NCBI GenBank assembly: GCA_017439305.1
Contig: JAFSJK010000068.1
Location: 62,001 to 126,000 of the forward strand
Reading direction: 5' to 3'
DNA length: 64,000 nt
Source: Bacteroidales bacterium
Lineage (GTDB): Bacteria > Bacteroidota > Bacteroidia > Bacteroidales > UBA932
Shown piece after piece: positions 28,485-37,264 of the stretch. The notes under the pieces were generated by a model. The model ran no database searches. It saw only the letters and a program-made list of their open reading frames with translations, and was not told the DNA's origin. The stretch's first letter is position 1, and each line of letters starts with the position of its first letter. The position numbers and the translations under genes are program-made.

Positions 28485-29651
28485 TTATAAAGTGGAAGTC
28501 TGCCGGACTGTGAGGTACGCGTAGGGGAATCCCGGATTGTCTTCCGGCTGCAGGATGATCTTTCCCTCGCGGGGTGTGAGGTCAAAGTAGGGTTCGACGG
28601 AAAGGAAGATGGACCGGCCATCTTCGGCCTTGTGGACTTGCAACCAGCCGGCACTTTCCCCGTCCACGACGGCCTGGTATGTGAAATTCGCGACAATAGC
28701 GACCGTCAGCGCGCCGCCATCGGCCTTGAAATCGAAGATGTCTCCGTCCGGAAGGTCCATCACACGCTGCGAAAAGGTGACCATCTGGACGGCGGAATAA
28801 CCGTCCGCAAAGGCGTTCAGGAGGATGTAGCCGTCGGAATACTCCTCCGGCGCCGTCACCCAGACCCGATTGTGCTGGCGATCGATTTCGGAGAAATAGA
28901 TCCCGTCGGTCCCGGTCGTCACGAAGGCCGAGGATGCGGCGGACCCGGTGACCGAATAAGGGATGGCCAGCCGTTCTCCGGGAGCAATCTGCCGTTCGAG
29001 GACGGGTGAACCGAAAGTCAGATAGACCGGGACATATTTCGGAAGCTCCAGGACCGTCCCGTCGAAGAGGGTCAGGAGGACCTTTTCCGGATCCGAGACG
29101 GGGTCGACAGCCTTGAAGACCGTGAAGCCGTCCATGTCCTCACAACTGGCGAGCACGTCGAACGTGTCGCCCCCGTCCAGGGAAATCCACCAGGAGCCAT
29201 CTTCCACTTTGAGCTGCGGGGCGAAACCGTCTTTCCCGTCCGCAGCCGCGGCCGGGACCGGGTTCCCATCTGCGTCCAGCAGCCATTCCCCGTCTACCGT
29301 CCAGCAATAACGGCCATTTTCATCCTGGCGGACGCCGAGCGGAAGGGCACGACCGTCCACACCGTCCTTTCCAAAGGAAATCCGGACGAGTTTTCCGTCC
29401 TTGAAAGAGAGGTCGTACCCCGAGGCATCCACGGGAGACATCCCGATGACGGTATGGCTGTCATCCAGTTCAGAGACAATGGATTGGAGACTGGTGAGGT
29501 TCCGGTTCACGGAGGAGACGAGTTCCTTCAGGGCGTCGAGCTTGGCGCGGGTCTCGTCCAAATCCTGCCGGACCGGGTCCGTACAGGCGGCCAGGACGGC
29601 CAGGAAAAACGGCAGGACGGCCAAGGCCCTGCCCCTGTGTCTTCTTCTCAT
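28485..29651 (-). CDS. PL29-N/DUF4988-type lipoprotein with BACON-like C-terminus
   Basis: 388 residues from the ATG at 29651 (29657 is an alternative). Signal peptide with lipobox LAAC, then a coiled coil (LDETRAKLDALKELVSSVNR), a collagen-like and Trp-rich section (FGKDGVDGRALPLG, RYCWTVDGEWLLDADGNP) and a C-terminal BACON-like beta domain of about 85 residues (ADGGALTVAIVANFTYQAVV with a final YLTVRQTS strand). BACON domains are thought to bind carbohydrate or mucin. It is homologous to the next gene, so this is a tandem duplication with divergent ends. First gene of the operon down to the PAP2-VanX fusion. Confidence 0.75.
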   Translation of the reverse strand: MRRRHRGRALAVLPFFLAVLAACTDPVRQDLDETRAKLDALKELVSSVNRNLTSLQSIVSELDDSHTVIGMSPVDASGYDLSFKDGKLVRISFGKDGVDGRALPLGVRQDENGRYCWTVDGEWLLDADGNPVPAAAADGKDGFAPQLKVEDGSWWISLDGGDTFDVLASCEDMDGFTVFKAVDPVSDPEKVLLTLFDGTVLELPKYVPVYLTFGSPVLERQIAPGERLAIPYSVTGSAASSAFVTTGTDGIYFSEIDRQHNRVWVTAPEEYSDGYILLNAFADGYSAVQMVTFSQRVMDLPDGDIFDFKADGGALTVAIVANFTYQAVVDGESAGWLQVHKAEDGRSIFLSVEPYFDLTPREGKIILQPEDNPGFPYAYLTVRQTSTL

Positions 29652-29668
29652 ACACATACTGTTTTGGA

Positions 29669-29676
29669 CAAAGATA
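29669..29676 (-). promoter_or_regulatory. Putative promoter -7 element of the DUF4988-to-PAP2-VanX operon (TATCTTTG)
   Basis: Minus-strand TATCTTTG, 17 bases ahead of the 29651 start. Confidence 0.55.
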
Positions 29677-29689
29677 TGAAAATTCTTTG

Positions 29690-29697
29690 TAAATTTG
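29690..29697 (+). promoter_or_regulatory. Putative promoter -7 element of the DUF4369 gene (TAAATTTG)
   Basis: Plus-strand TAAATTTG, 57 bases ahead of the DUF4369 start. It is divergent from and close to the minus-strand promoter at 29669-29676. Confidence 0.45.
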
Positions 29698-29754
29698 CCG
29701 GGACGAATGCTTATATTCGCAGATTGGAAAACTAAAGAAAGAAGAATCAATACG

Positions 29755-30357
29755 ATGAAACGTACCGTCTTTTATCTCCTGGCCGCCGCGTGCATCCTGA
29801 CAGGCTGCCACCGCATGCAGAAGTTCACGATCAACGGCGATCTCGCCGCTGCCAGACTTCCCGAAGACACCCAAACCATCCAGCTGGTTTCCGAAGGACT
29901 GGCCCAGCCCCTGACCGCCACCGTTACGGACGGCGCCTTCTCCTTCCAGGGAGAGGTCGAGAATCCCGTCCTTGCCAAGTTCATCTCCTCCACTGGGAAA
30001 CAGCAGTTCTACCCTTCCGTCATCCTCGAAAAGGGAACCATCACTTTCGAAGACGGCCGGCCCGTCGGCACCCCGCTCAATGACGCGAACAAGGCCTTCA
30101 TCCAGCAGTTGAAGGACATCCGGACAGCCCATTCCGGCGATAAGGAGGGATACCACAAAGCCGCGGAAGAAGCCTTTTTTGCCTTCGTTTCGCAGCACAA
30201 GAAAGATCCCTGCGCCGTCTTCGCCATCCTCCTGGCCGACCAGCGTCTCGCCCCGGAATCCATCCTGAAGCTCATCGCCACCGCCTCCCCGGAGAATCAG
30301 AATTTCGGCGAGGTCCGTTCCCTGGCGAACCGCATGAAGAGGAAGACGCAGGAATAA
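29755..30357 (+). CDS. DUF4369-like lipoprotein
   Basis: 200 residues. Signal peptide with lipobox LTGC (MKRTVFYLLAAACILTGC). The mature start FTINGDLAAARLPEDTQTIQ followed by PLTATVTDGAFSFQGEVENP and FYPSVILEKGTITFEDG matches DUF4369, the beta domain found at the N-terminus of Bacteroidota thiol-disulfide oxidoreductases. Here the thioredoxin domain is missing: the C-terminus is a short helical region without CxxC. It is therefore a stand-alone DUF4369 protein or a truncated family member. Start at 29755 chosen for the signal peptide. Confidence 0.7.
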   Translation: MKRTVFYLLAAACILTGCHRMQKFTINGDLAAARLPEDTQTIQLVSEGLAQPLTATVTDGAFSFQGEVENPVLAKFISSTGKQQFYPSVILEKGTITFEDGRPVGTPLNDANKAFIQQLKDIRTAHSGDKEGYHKAAEEAFFAFVSQHKKDPCAVFAILLADQRLAPESILKLIATASPENQNFGEVRSLANRMKRKTQE

Positions 30358-30588
30358 CGCTTCCCCGGCTGCGTTCCGGCTTAAAAAAGGCTTAATAGCT
30401 ACCATTAATCCGCCTGTCCTACCGTTTTTTAAGCGAATATGAAGGAGAGGCGGTTATTTTTGTGCCTCCCGGATTAAGCCGGCTTAAAAAAACCTTAAAA
30501 CCGCCGGTTGCAGAAAAGTCGCCCCCGGGATATGATTTTCCGGCGGTATTTCTTATATTTGTGATTCATAAGAGAAAAACGGACGCCG
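30358..30588 (+). repeat. AT-rich intergenic region with GCTTAAAAAA repeats and a promoter motif
   Basis: No gene is seen. GCTTAAAAAA occurs at 30379-30388 and 30482-30491 and inverted at 30425-30434. GGCTTAAT (30389-30396) is matched by its complement ATTAAGCC (30473-30480). TAnnTTTG motifs occur at 30455-30462 and at 30554-30561 (TATATTTG); the latter is 27 bases ahead of the phosphodiesterase gene and is its likely promoter. Confidence 0.5.
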
Positions 30589-31794
30589 ATGAAACACATT
30601 CTGTCGACCCTTACGGCCCTTCTCCTGGCGGTCACCGCCTGCCAGCGGAACTATACGGTCATCGTGTCCCTGGACGGCAACCGCTGGGATTATCCCGAGC
30701 TCTACGGAATGCCGTTCTTCGACTCCCTGGCGACCGTCGGCGTGAAAGCCGCGATGGAGCCGTCTTTCCCGGCCTCCACCTTCCCGAACCACTATACAAT
30801 GGCAACCGGATGCGTTCCCGACCACAACGGAATGGTGCATAACAGTTTCCGGGATCCGGACGACGGCTCGCACTATGCGATGAACGATTCCACCAAGCGG
30901 TTCAACCCCAAGTATTACCTGAAGGAGCCCATCTGGATCACCGCCCGGAAACAGGGCGTGAAAACCGCCAACATCTACTGGCTGGGCGGCGACGTCCCCA
31001 TCCAGGGGATGCATCCCGACTACTGGCGCAACTGGAACGAGCAGCCCCACTGGACCTTCGAAGAGCGTGTGGACGAGGCCGTCCGGCTGCTGTCCCTTCC
31101 GAAAAAGGAACGCCCGCGCCTCCTGATGGTCTATTTCGACGAACCGGACCATACCGGCCACGTGACGGGTCCTGTCTCCCCTGAAACAGCGGAGATGACC
31201 CACCACATGGACAGCCTCATGCACGCATTCTACCTCCGGCTGATGCAACTCCCGCACGCGAAGCGGATCAACTTCATCCTCGCCGGCGACCACGGAATGA
31301 CTGCGATCAGTCCCGACCGCTTCGTCTCCTGGGCCGAAGCCCTGGACGACAGTTGGATCGAGGACATCGCCGGGGCGACTCCCACGAGCATATTCTGCAA
31401 GGAGGGCTATGCGGACACGGTTTACAACGCCCTGTCCCGGATTCCCCACCTGAACGTATACCGGCACGGCCAGATGCCCGACTCCCTGAACTACGGGACC
31501 TCCGACCGCACCGGGGACATCATCGTCTCCCCGGACCTGGGCTGGCAGTTCAACTTCGCCCCGTCCAGGAACAAGGGCACCCACGGCTATGCGCCGCAGG
31601 AAACCGACATGCTCGTCTGTTTCCGGGCCGTGGGACCGGACTTCAAGCGGGGCTACGAGGCCGTACCCTATGAAGAAGGCCGCCTCGCAGGCTTCAAGAA
31701 CATCGACCTGTATCCGATGCTCTGCAAGCTCCTCGGCATCAAGCCCGCCCCCGTGGACGGCGAACTGGACCGAATCGAACAAATCTTAAAATAA
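30589..31794 (+). CDS. ENPP-type nucleotide pyrophosphatase/phosphodiesterase, lipoprotein
   Basis: 401 residues with a lipoprotein signal (MKHILSTLTALLLAVTAC). It belongs to the alkaline phosphatase superfamily, ENPP branch: first metal Asp in VIVSLDGNRWDY, nucleophile Thr in PSFPASTFPNHYTMATG, then YFDEPDHTGHVTG, LAGDHGMTAI and GTHGYAP carrying the remaining zinc ligands. It would split phosphodiesters such as nucleotide sugars, NAD or nucleoside triphosphates in the periplasm. It is followed after 7 bases by the YpfJ-type metallopeptidase gene. Confidence 0.92.
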   Translation: MKHILSTLTALLLAVTACQRNYTVIVSLDGNRWDYPELYGMPFFDSLATVGVKAAMEPSFPASTFPNHYTMATGCVPDHNGMVHNSFRDPDDGSHYAMNDSTKRFNPKYYLKEPIWITARKQGVKTANIYWLGGDVPIQGMHPDYWRNWNEQPHWTFEERVDEAVRLLSLPKKERPRLLMVYFDEPDHTGHVTGPVSPETAEMTHHMDSLMHAFYLRLMQLPHAKRINFILAGDHGMTAISPDRFVSWAEALDDSWIEDIAGATPTSIFCKEGYADTVYNALSRIPHLNVYRHGQMPDSLNYGTSDRTGDIIVSPDLGWQFNFAPSRNKGTHGYAPQETDMLVCFRAVGPDFKRGYEAVPYEEGRLAGFKNIDLYPMLCKLLGIKPAPVDGELDRIEQILK

Positions 31795-31801
31795 CACGGA
31801 T

Positions 31802-32671
31802 ATGAAACTCGACGGAAGAAGAGAAAGCTCCAATGTGGAAGACCGCAGAGGAATGAGCGGCGGCACGGTCGCCGGCCTGGGACTGGGCGGTGTCGCCCTG
31901 GTCGCCATCATCACGCTCCTGATGGGCGGAAACATCGGAGACGTCATCAAGAATGTCTCGAACTCCGGCGGTCTGGGCGGCATACAGCAGGAGAGTTCCT
32001 ATGAGCCCACGCCTGAGAACGAAGCCCTCGCCAAGTTCTCCCGCCAGATCCTCGCCTCCACCGAGGACGTCTGGAGCGCCTATTTCAGACAGAACGGTAT
32101 CGGCACCTACCGGAATCCGACCCTCGTCCTGTACACCGGCACCACCTCCACCAGCTGCGGTACCGGCCAGGCAGCGATGGGCCCCTTCTACTGCTCGGCC
32201 GATGAGAAACTGTACATCGACCTGAGCTTCTTCTCCACGATGAAACGGCAGCTCGGGGCCGACGGCGACTTCGCCTACGCCTATGTGATCGCCCACGAGG
32301 TGGGCCACCACGTGCAGAACCTTCTCGGCACCCTCGGACAGGCCCATCAGCAGATGGCCCGCATGAACGAAGCCAATGCCAACCGCGTGAGCGTCCGCAT
32401 CGAGCTCCAGGCCGACTTCTACGCCGGCATGTGGGGCCACTACGAGAGCCAGATGTTCGGTTCCCTCGAGGACGGCGACCTGATGGAGGCCATCCAGTGC
32501 GCCTCCGTCATCGGCGACGACTACCTCCAGAAGAAATCCCAGGGTTACGCGATGCCGGAGTCGTTCACCCACGGTACCGCCGCCCAGCGCATGAAATGGC
32601 TCAAGAAAGGCCTGCAGACGGGCGACATCCGTCAGGGAAACACGTTCGAACTTAATGATAATCAGCTATGA
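31802..32671 (+). CDS. YpfJ-type neutral zinc metallopeptidase
   Basis: 289 residues. The N-terminus has the family start MKLDGRRESSNVEDRRGMSG, then one transmembrane helix (GLGLGGVALVAIITLLMGG) and a periplasmic domain. The zinc motif is AHEVGHHVQNLLG (HEVGH). The conserved GTAAQRMKWLKKGLQTGDI ending also fits the family. Substrates are unknown. The stop overlaps the next ATG by 4 bases (ATGA), so it is coupled to the NagB-like fusion gene, although no functional link is known. Confidence 0.9.
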   Translation: MKLDGRRESSNVEDRRGMSGGTVAGLGLGGVALVAIITLLMGGNIGDVIKNVSNSGGLGGIQQESSYEPTPENEALAKFSRQILASTEDVWSAYFRQNGIGTYRNPTLVLYTGTTSTSCGTGQAAMGPFYCSADEKLYIDLSFFSTMKRQLGADGDFAYAYVIAHEVGHHVQNLLGTLGQAHQQMARMNEANANRVSVRIELQADFYAGMWGHYESQMFGSLEDGDLMEAIQCASVIGDDYLQKKSQGYAMPESFTHGTAAQRMKWLKKGLQTGDIRQGNTFELNDNQL

Positions 32672-34602
32672 GTAAGCATTTTACACTGCCTTACGAAGGA
32701 GGCCTGATAGAGAAGAATCTCCCCAAAGGCATCCTGCACAACTATGAAAAAATCTGGACGGAGATCTATCCGGAATCCCGTCCCGCCTCCTATGCCGTCG
32801 CCGACCTGATCGTCGACGCCATCAAGGCAACCCCGGAAGGACGGCTGTTCCGCCTGGGCCTCACCACCGGCGCCACCCCGACGTCCCTGTACAATGAGCT
32901 CGCCCGCCGCTACAAGGCCGGCCAGGTTTCGTTCCGCAACGTGGAAGTCGTCTCCATCGATGAGTATTACCCGTGCTCCAAGGACGCCGTCCAGAGCCGC
33001 AACCACCGCCTGCACGAGACCCTGCTCGACAAGATCGATATCCAGAAAGAGAACGTCCATATCCCCGACGGAACCGTCCCGCAGCAGTTCGTGTCCGCGT
33101 ACTGTGCCGAATTCGAAAAGGTCGCCCGCAACCTGGACCTGCTGGTAATCGGCATCGGCGAGGACGGACAGGTGGGCTTCAACGAAGCCGGTAGCAACGA
33201 GAAAACCCGCACCCGTACCGTTCGCCTGTCCTACAAGTCCCGCAAGCGCCAGACCAAGAATTTCAACCACGATATCACGGCCACGCCGCAGAGCGCCATC
33301 ACGATGGGCATCGGCACGATGCTCACCGCCGGACGCATCGTCCTGATGGCCTGGGGCGAGGACAAGGCCCGTGCCGTCAAGGCCATCGCCGAAGGCGAAA
33401 TGACCACGGCCTGCCCGGCCTCCCTGCTGCAGCGCCACGACCACATCCATTTCTTCGTGGATGAAACCGCCGGCAGCCTCCTCACCCGCGTAGTCGCCCC
33501 CTGGCTCGTCGGTCCCTGCGACTGGACCCCGAAGTTCATCCGCAAGGCCGTCGTCTGGCTGTGCCAGACCGTCGGCAAGCCGATCCTGAAACTCACGGAA
33601 AAGGACTACCTGGAGAACAACCTGGGCGAACTGCTCGAGAAATACGGTCCCTTCGACAAAATCAACATCGAAGTCTTCAACGACCTCCAGCACACCATCA
33701 CCGGCTGGCCGGGCGGCAAGCCCGGAGCGGATGCCGAGGATGCCACGCGTCCGGTTTCGGCGAAGCCGTTCCCGAAGACCGTCCTGATCTTCTCCCCGCA
33801 CCCGGACGACGATGTCATCTCGATGGGCGGTACCTTCATCCGCCTGGCCTCCCAGGGCCACGACGTGCATGTCGCCTATGAAACCTCAGGCAACGTGGCG
33901 GTCCACGACGACGTGGTGCTCCAGCACATGGACGCCGCCTTCCAGCTGGGCTTCGCCGACAAGTTCGACGAAGTGAAAGCCCTCGTGGACAGCAAGCGTC
34001 CGGGCGAACCCGAGCCTCGGGCCCTCCTGGAAATCAAGGGTGCCATCCGCCGCAGCGAAGCCCGCGGCGCCGTGCGTTCCTTCGGCCTCAACGACAACAC
34101 CAACGCGCACTTCCTGAACCTGCCGTTCTACGAGTCCGGCGGCATCAAGAAGAATCCGCGCACCCAGGCCGACGTGGACATCATCAAGGACCTGATCCGG
34201 CAGCTCAAGCCGCACATGATCTTCATGGCCGGCGACCTGGCCGACCCGCACGGGACGCACCGCGTGTGCACCGAGGCCGCCCTCGACGCCGTGGAGCAGC
34301 TGAAGGCCGAAGGCAACGAATGGATCTCCGACACCCACATCTGGCTCTATCGCGGCGCCTGGATGGAGTGGGAGCTGGGCCGCGTGGACATGGCCGTTCC
34401 GCTGAGCCCGGACGAGGTCGTGAAGAAGCGTCACGCCATCTTCCGCCATCTCTCGCAGAAGGACATCGTCCCGTTCCCGGGCGAGGATCCGCGCGAGTTC
34501 TGGCAGCGCGCCGAAGAGCGCACCCAGAACACCGCCCAACTGTATGACCAGCTGGGCATGGCGGAGTACCAGGCCATCGAAGTATTCCTGAAACTCTGTT
34601 AG
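32668..34602 (+). CDS. NagB-like isomerase domain fused to PIG-L/LmbE deacetylase
   Basis: 644 residues. Residues about 1-300 form a glucosamine-6-phosphate deaminase/6-phosphogluconolactonase fold (LGLTTGATPTSLYNELARRY, VVSIDEYYP). Residues about 365-640 are a PIG-L/LmbE deacetylase with the zinc motif FSPHPDDDVISMGG and a late GDLADPHGTHR. Together they suggest removal of acetyl and amino groups from an N-acetylhexosamine derivative. In the NagB half the catalytic segment reads GEDGQVGFNEAG, with Gln in place of the histidine of GEDGHIAFNE, so its deaminase activity is uncertain. Similar fusions are known in Bacteroidetes. Canonical nagB follows after 26 bases. Confidence 0.87.
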   Translation: MSKHFTLPYEGGLIEKNLPKGILHNYEKIWTEIYPESRPASYAVADLIVDAIKATPEGRLFRLGLTTGATPTSLYNELARRYKAGQVSFRNVEVVSIDEYYPCSKDAVQSRNHRLHETLLDKIDIQKENVHIPDGTVPQQFVSAYCAEFEKVARNLDLLVIGIGEDGQVGFNEAGSNEKTRTRTVRLSYKSRKRQTKNFNHDITATPQSAITMGIGTMLTAGRIVLMAWGEDKARAVKAIAEGEMTTACPASLLQRHDHIHFFVDETAGSLLTRVVAPWLVGPCDWTPKFIRKAVVWLCQTVGKPILKLTEKDYLENNLGELLEKYGPFDKINIEVFNDLQHTITGWPGGKPGADAEDATRPVSAKPFPKTVLIFSPHPDDDVISMGGTFIRLASQGHDVHVAYETSGNVAVHDDVVLQHMDAAFQLGFADKFDEVKALVDSKRPGEPEPRALLEIKGAIRRSEARGAVRSFGLNDNTNAHFLNLPFYESGGIKKNPRTQADVDIIKDLIRQLKPHMIFMAGDLADPHGTHRVCTEAALDAVEQLKAEGNEWISDTHIWLYRGAWMEWELGRVDMAVPLSPDEVVKKRHAIFRHLSQKDIVPFPGEDPREFWQRAEERTQNTAQLYDQLGMAEYQAIEVFLKLC

Positions 34603-34628
34603 TTAGTCAGTATAAATCCTTACGAACC

Positions 34629-35423
34629 ATGAAAGTCATCATCCGTGACAACGCGAAAGAGGGTTCCCTCTGGGCCGCCCATTACATCGCAGCCAAGATC
34701 AACGAGAAGGCCGCCCAGACCTCCGCTCCCTTCGTCCTGGGCCTCTGCACCGGATCCACCCCCATCGATACCTACGCCGAACTCATCCGCATGGTCAAGG
34801 CCGGTGAAGTATCCTTCAAGAACGTGATTTCCTTCAATATGGATGAATACGTCGGCCTGCCGGTGGAACATCCGGAAAGCTACCATTCGTTCATGCACCG
34901 CTACCTGTTCGACCACATCGACGAACCGGCGGAGAACATCCACATCCTCAACGGCAACGCGACCGACACCACGGCCGAATGCGAGGCCTACGAGAAGGCC
35001 ATCGAGGCAGCCGGCGGTTTCGACCTGTTCCTCGGCGGCGTAGGTGAAGACGGTCATATCGCCTTCAACGAGCCCTTCTCGTCCCTGAGTTCCCGCACCC
35101 GCGTCATCACCCTGACCCAGGACACGCGCGAGGTCAACGCCCGCTTCTTCGGGGGAAATCCCGAAGCGGTTCCCGCCCAGGCCCTCACCGTGGGCGTCGC
35201 CACCGTCCTGTCTTCCAAGGAGGTCGTGATCCTCGCTTTCGGTTCCAAGAAAGCGCGCGCCCTCAAGGATGCCATCGAAGGCCCGATGTCCCACTACTGC
35301 ACGCTCAGCGGCCTGCAGAACCACCCGGCGGGGACCATCGTCTGCGACGAGGCCTCCATCGGTGAAGTCAAGGTGAACAGTTATCGTTATTTCAAGGCCG
35401 TCGAGGCCGCAGAGAACCGGTAG
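34629..35423 (+). CDS. nagB: Glucosamine-6-phosphate deaminase NagB
   Basis: 264 residues, the standard length. Converts glucosamine-6-phosphate to fructose-6-phosphate and ammonia in the cytoplasm. Motifs: LGLCTGSTPIDTYAEL (phosphate loop), FNMDEYVGLP (catalytic Asp), and GGVGEDGHIAFNEPFSS with the catalytic Asp-His and Glu intact, in contrast to the fused paralogue upstream. The last 37 bases overlap the convergent SGNH hydrolase gene. Confidence 0.96.
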   Translation: MKVIIRDNAKEGSLWAAHYIAAKINEKAAQTSAPFVLGLCTGSTPIDTYAELIRMVKAGEVSFKNVISFNMDEYVGLPVEHPESYHSFMHRYLFDHIDEPAENIHILNGNATDTTAECEAYEKAIEAAGGFDLFLGGVGEDGHIAFNEPFSSLSSRTRVITLTQDTREVNARFFGGNPEAVPAQALTVGVATVLSSKEVVILAFGSKKARALKDAIEGPMSHYCTLSGLQNHPAGTIVCDEASIGEVKVNSYRYFKAVEAAENR

Positions 35424-36610
35424 TAGCTGTCCATCAGGGCATTAAACAGCAAATCTCCGAGAACGGTATAGCCAGCCTGGGTGAAATGAATGTAATCCTG
35501 GCTGGCTAAGCCGTTTCTGACCCATGCCTCCATCGACCCTTCTCCGCCCATGATCTCGAACAGGTCCCACAAGGCGGCGCCGCTCCCGGCGGCAATCTCC
35601 TTGAAAGTATCCCGCGCCTGGGCGCCGAAGGGATTGGTACGGCCGTTTTTCCGGGTATCACTGCAGGTCGTGAACAGGAAGGCGCAATCGGGGTTGGCGT
35701 GACGGACCAGCTGGACCAGCTTGCTGAAATTGGTGACAAAACGGCGGGCTTCGAAACTCGACCCCTGCAGGTCATTGATGCCCAGGGAGAAAATGACGAG
35801 GTCCGGCTTCACCATTTTCAGGTCGCGCGTAAAATCCTCGCATTTGAGGAAGGATGACGTCTGCGCGCCGTTCACGCCTACTTCGCTGACTGTCAGGCCT
35901 TCCTCCGGCCTGTCCAGGTAGACGCCCTTGATGGTGTACTTGCCGGGAAAGCTCTCAAAACCGATCTGGACACGGTCCGTGAAATACGGCAGTTCAAAAT
36001 GCCATCTTTCGTCCTGAAGCCGACCGTGGATCTTTTCCCGGTCCAGGAGCACCACCGGCTCCAGGTCCCCGTAGCCGAGGACATCGACGGACCGGAACAT
36101 ATACCGGGTATCCCACAGTCCGCGGTCCGACGGGGCCAGGTCCAGTGTGACCGTTGCCGTATCCACCGTCGAAACCGTCATCCCGCTGAGTCCCATCACC
36201 GTTTCGGGCCGGAGACAACGGCTGGAAGACCAGGTGCCGGTATAGGAAGACTGGTAACCCATCGGCGTATGGGTCCCGGCGGCGGCGAAAGGAAAGACGA
36301 AACCGCGGCCGCCATCGATCCCGTACCGGAGGGACAGCAGGTTCTTGCGGAACGTATTGGTCCAAGTCCCGGCCTGGATGTGCGAATCCCCGATATGGAG
36401 GATACGGACGTCGCCCTGGCCGGTCAGGAGGAGCGTGTCCAGCTTCCGGAGGAAAGTCTCGAACGTCGGCGCATCCCCTCCAGGAAACTGCAGTTGATTC
36501 CGGTCGATGCGGGCATACGGCATCGGTGGAATCCGGCGATGGTAGTCCATCTGGGCGCCCAGGGGGACGGCCAGCAGGAAAAGCAACAGGAATAAAAGTG
36601 TCCGCTTCAT
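35387..36610 (-). CDS. SGNH/GDSL-type hydrolase, exported
   Basis: 407 residues with a signal peptide (MKRTLLFLLLFLLAVPLGAQ). SGNH blocks are visible: VRILHIGDSHIQAG (block I, nucleophile Ser), IFSLGINDLQG (block III, Asn), and DYIHFTQAGYTVLGD (block V, Asp-His). An inserted beta domain lies between blocks I and III. Similar periplasmic SGNH proteins deacetylate peptidoglycan or polysaccharide, so an O-acetylesterase role is plausible. It is the last gene of the seven-gene operon starting with the porin at 42221; gap to MgtC is 12 bases. Overlaps nagB convergently. Confidence 0.85.
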   Translation of the reverse strand: MKRTLLFLLLFLLAVPLGAQMDYHRRIPPMPYARIDRNQLQFPGGDAPTFETFLRKLDTLLLTGQGDVRILHIGDSHIQAGTWTNTFRKNLLSLRYGIDGGRGFVFPFAAAGTHTPMGYQSSYTGTWSSSRCLRPETVMGLSGMTVSTVDTATVTLDLAPSDRGLWDTRYMFRSVDVLGYGDLEPVVLLDREKIHGRLQDERWHFELPYFTDRVQIGFESFPGKYTIKGVYLDRPEEGLTVSEVGVNGAQTSSFLKCEDFTRDLKMVKPDLVIFSLGINDLQGSSFEARRFVTNFSKLVQLVRHANPDCAFLFTTCSDTRKNGRTNPFGAQARDTFKEIAAGSGAALWDLFEIMGGEGSMEAWVRNGLASQDYIHFTQAGYTVLGDLLFNALMDSYYRFSAASTALK

Positions 36611-36622
36611 CCCGATAAGCGG

Positions 36623-37252
36623 CTAATTCATCTCCTCGATCCGGTATCCTTCCAAGGACGAAACCAAGATCCGGAGGGTCTCCAGGTAATTGTGGAGCTT
36701 GAGCCGGAGCGTCAGATGGAGTTTTCCGTCGTAGACGGAATAGGTCTCCACGTCGATGCCGTTCCTTTTCAGGATATCCATCACCGACAGGAGATCGCCG
36801 TTTTCCGTCGCCGAGAGCGTCATTTCCATGACCTTCTCCCCATACCGGAGATGGAAGAAGTGCAGGAGTTCCAGGCACGATATGGTGAGCAGGGTGGCGG
36901 CGATGGCGATGGGGAACATGCCCGCACCGCACGCCAGGCCGATGGCGGCGGACACCCACAGGCCGGCGGCAGTCGTGATGCCGCGGACCACGTTCTTCTG
37001 GAAAATGATGACACCCGCACCGATGAAACCGATGCCGGAGACCACCTGCGCCGCGACGCGGGAGGCGTCGAACTTTCCGGCATCCGGGAAGGCGAACTGT
37101 GAGATGATCATGAACAGGGCGCTGCCCAGCGCCACGATGAAGTGCGTACGGATGCCGGCTTCCTTCGCGCGGAATTCGCGCTCCAGGCCGATCAGCCCGC
37201 CCATCAGTCCGCCGAGGAAGAGGCGGAGAATCAGATTCCAGTCAATTATCAT
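36623..37252 (-). CDS. MgtC/SapB family membrane protein
   Basis: 209 residues. The N-terminal membrane part carries the family signature (LGGLMGGLIGLEREFRAKEA, RTHFIVALGSALFMIISQF, GIGFIGAGVIIF). The C-terminal 70 residues are a small soluble ACT-like domain (VMDILKRNGIDVETYSVYDG). MgtC-type proteins are linked to growth at low magnesium and to modulation of ATP synthase or phosphate uptake in other bacteria (family knowledge). Lies in a tight operon behind an SLC13 transporter (12-base gap). Confidence 0.9.
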   Translation of the reverse strand: MIIDWNLILRLFLGGLMGGLIGLEREFRAKEAGIRTHFIVALGSALFMIISQFAFPDAGKFDASRVAAQVVSGIGFIGAGVIIFQKNVVRGITTAAGLWVSAAIGLACGAGMFPIAIAATLLTISCLELLHFFHLRYGEKVMEMTLSATENGDLLSVMDILKRNGIDVETYSVYDGKLHLTLRLKLHNYLETLRILVSSLEGYRIEEMN

Positions 37253-37264
37253 GGTGTCAGTCGA

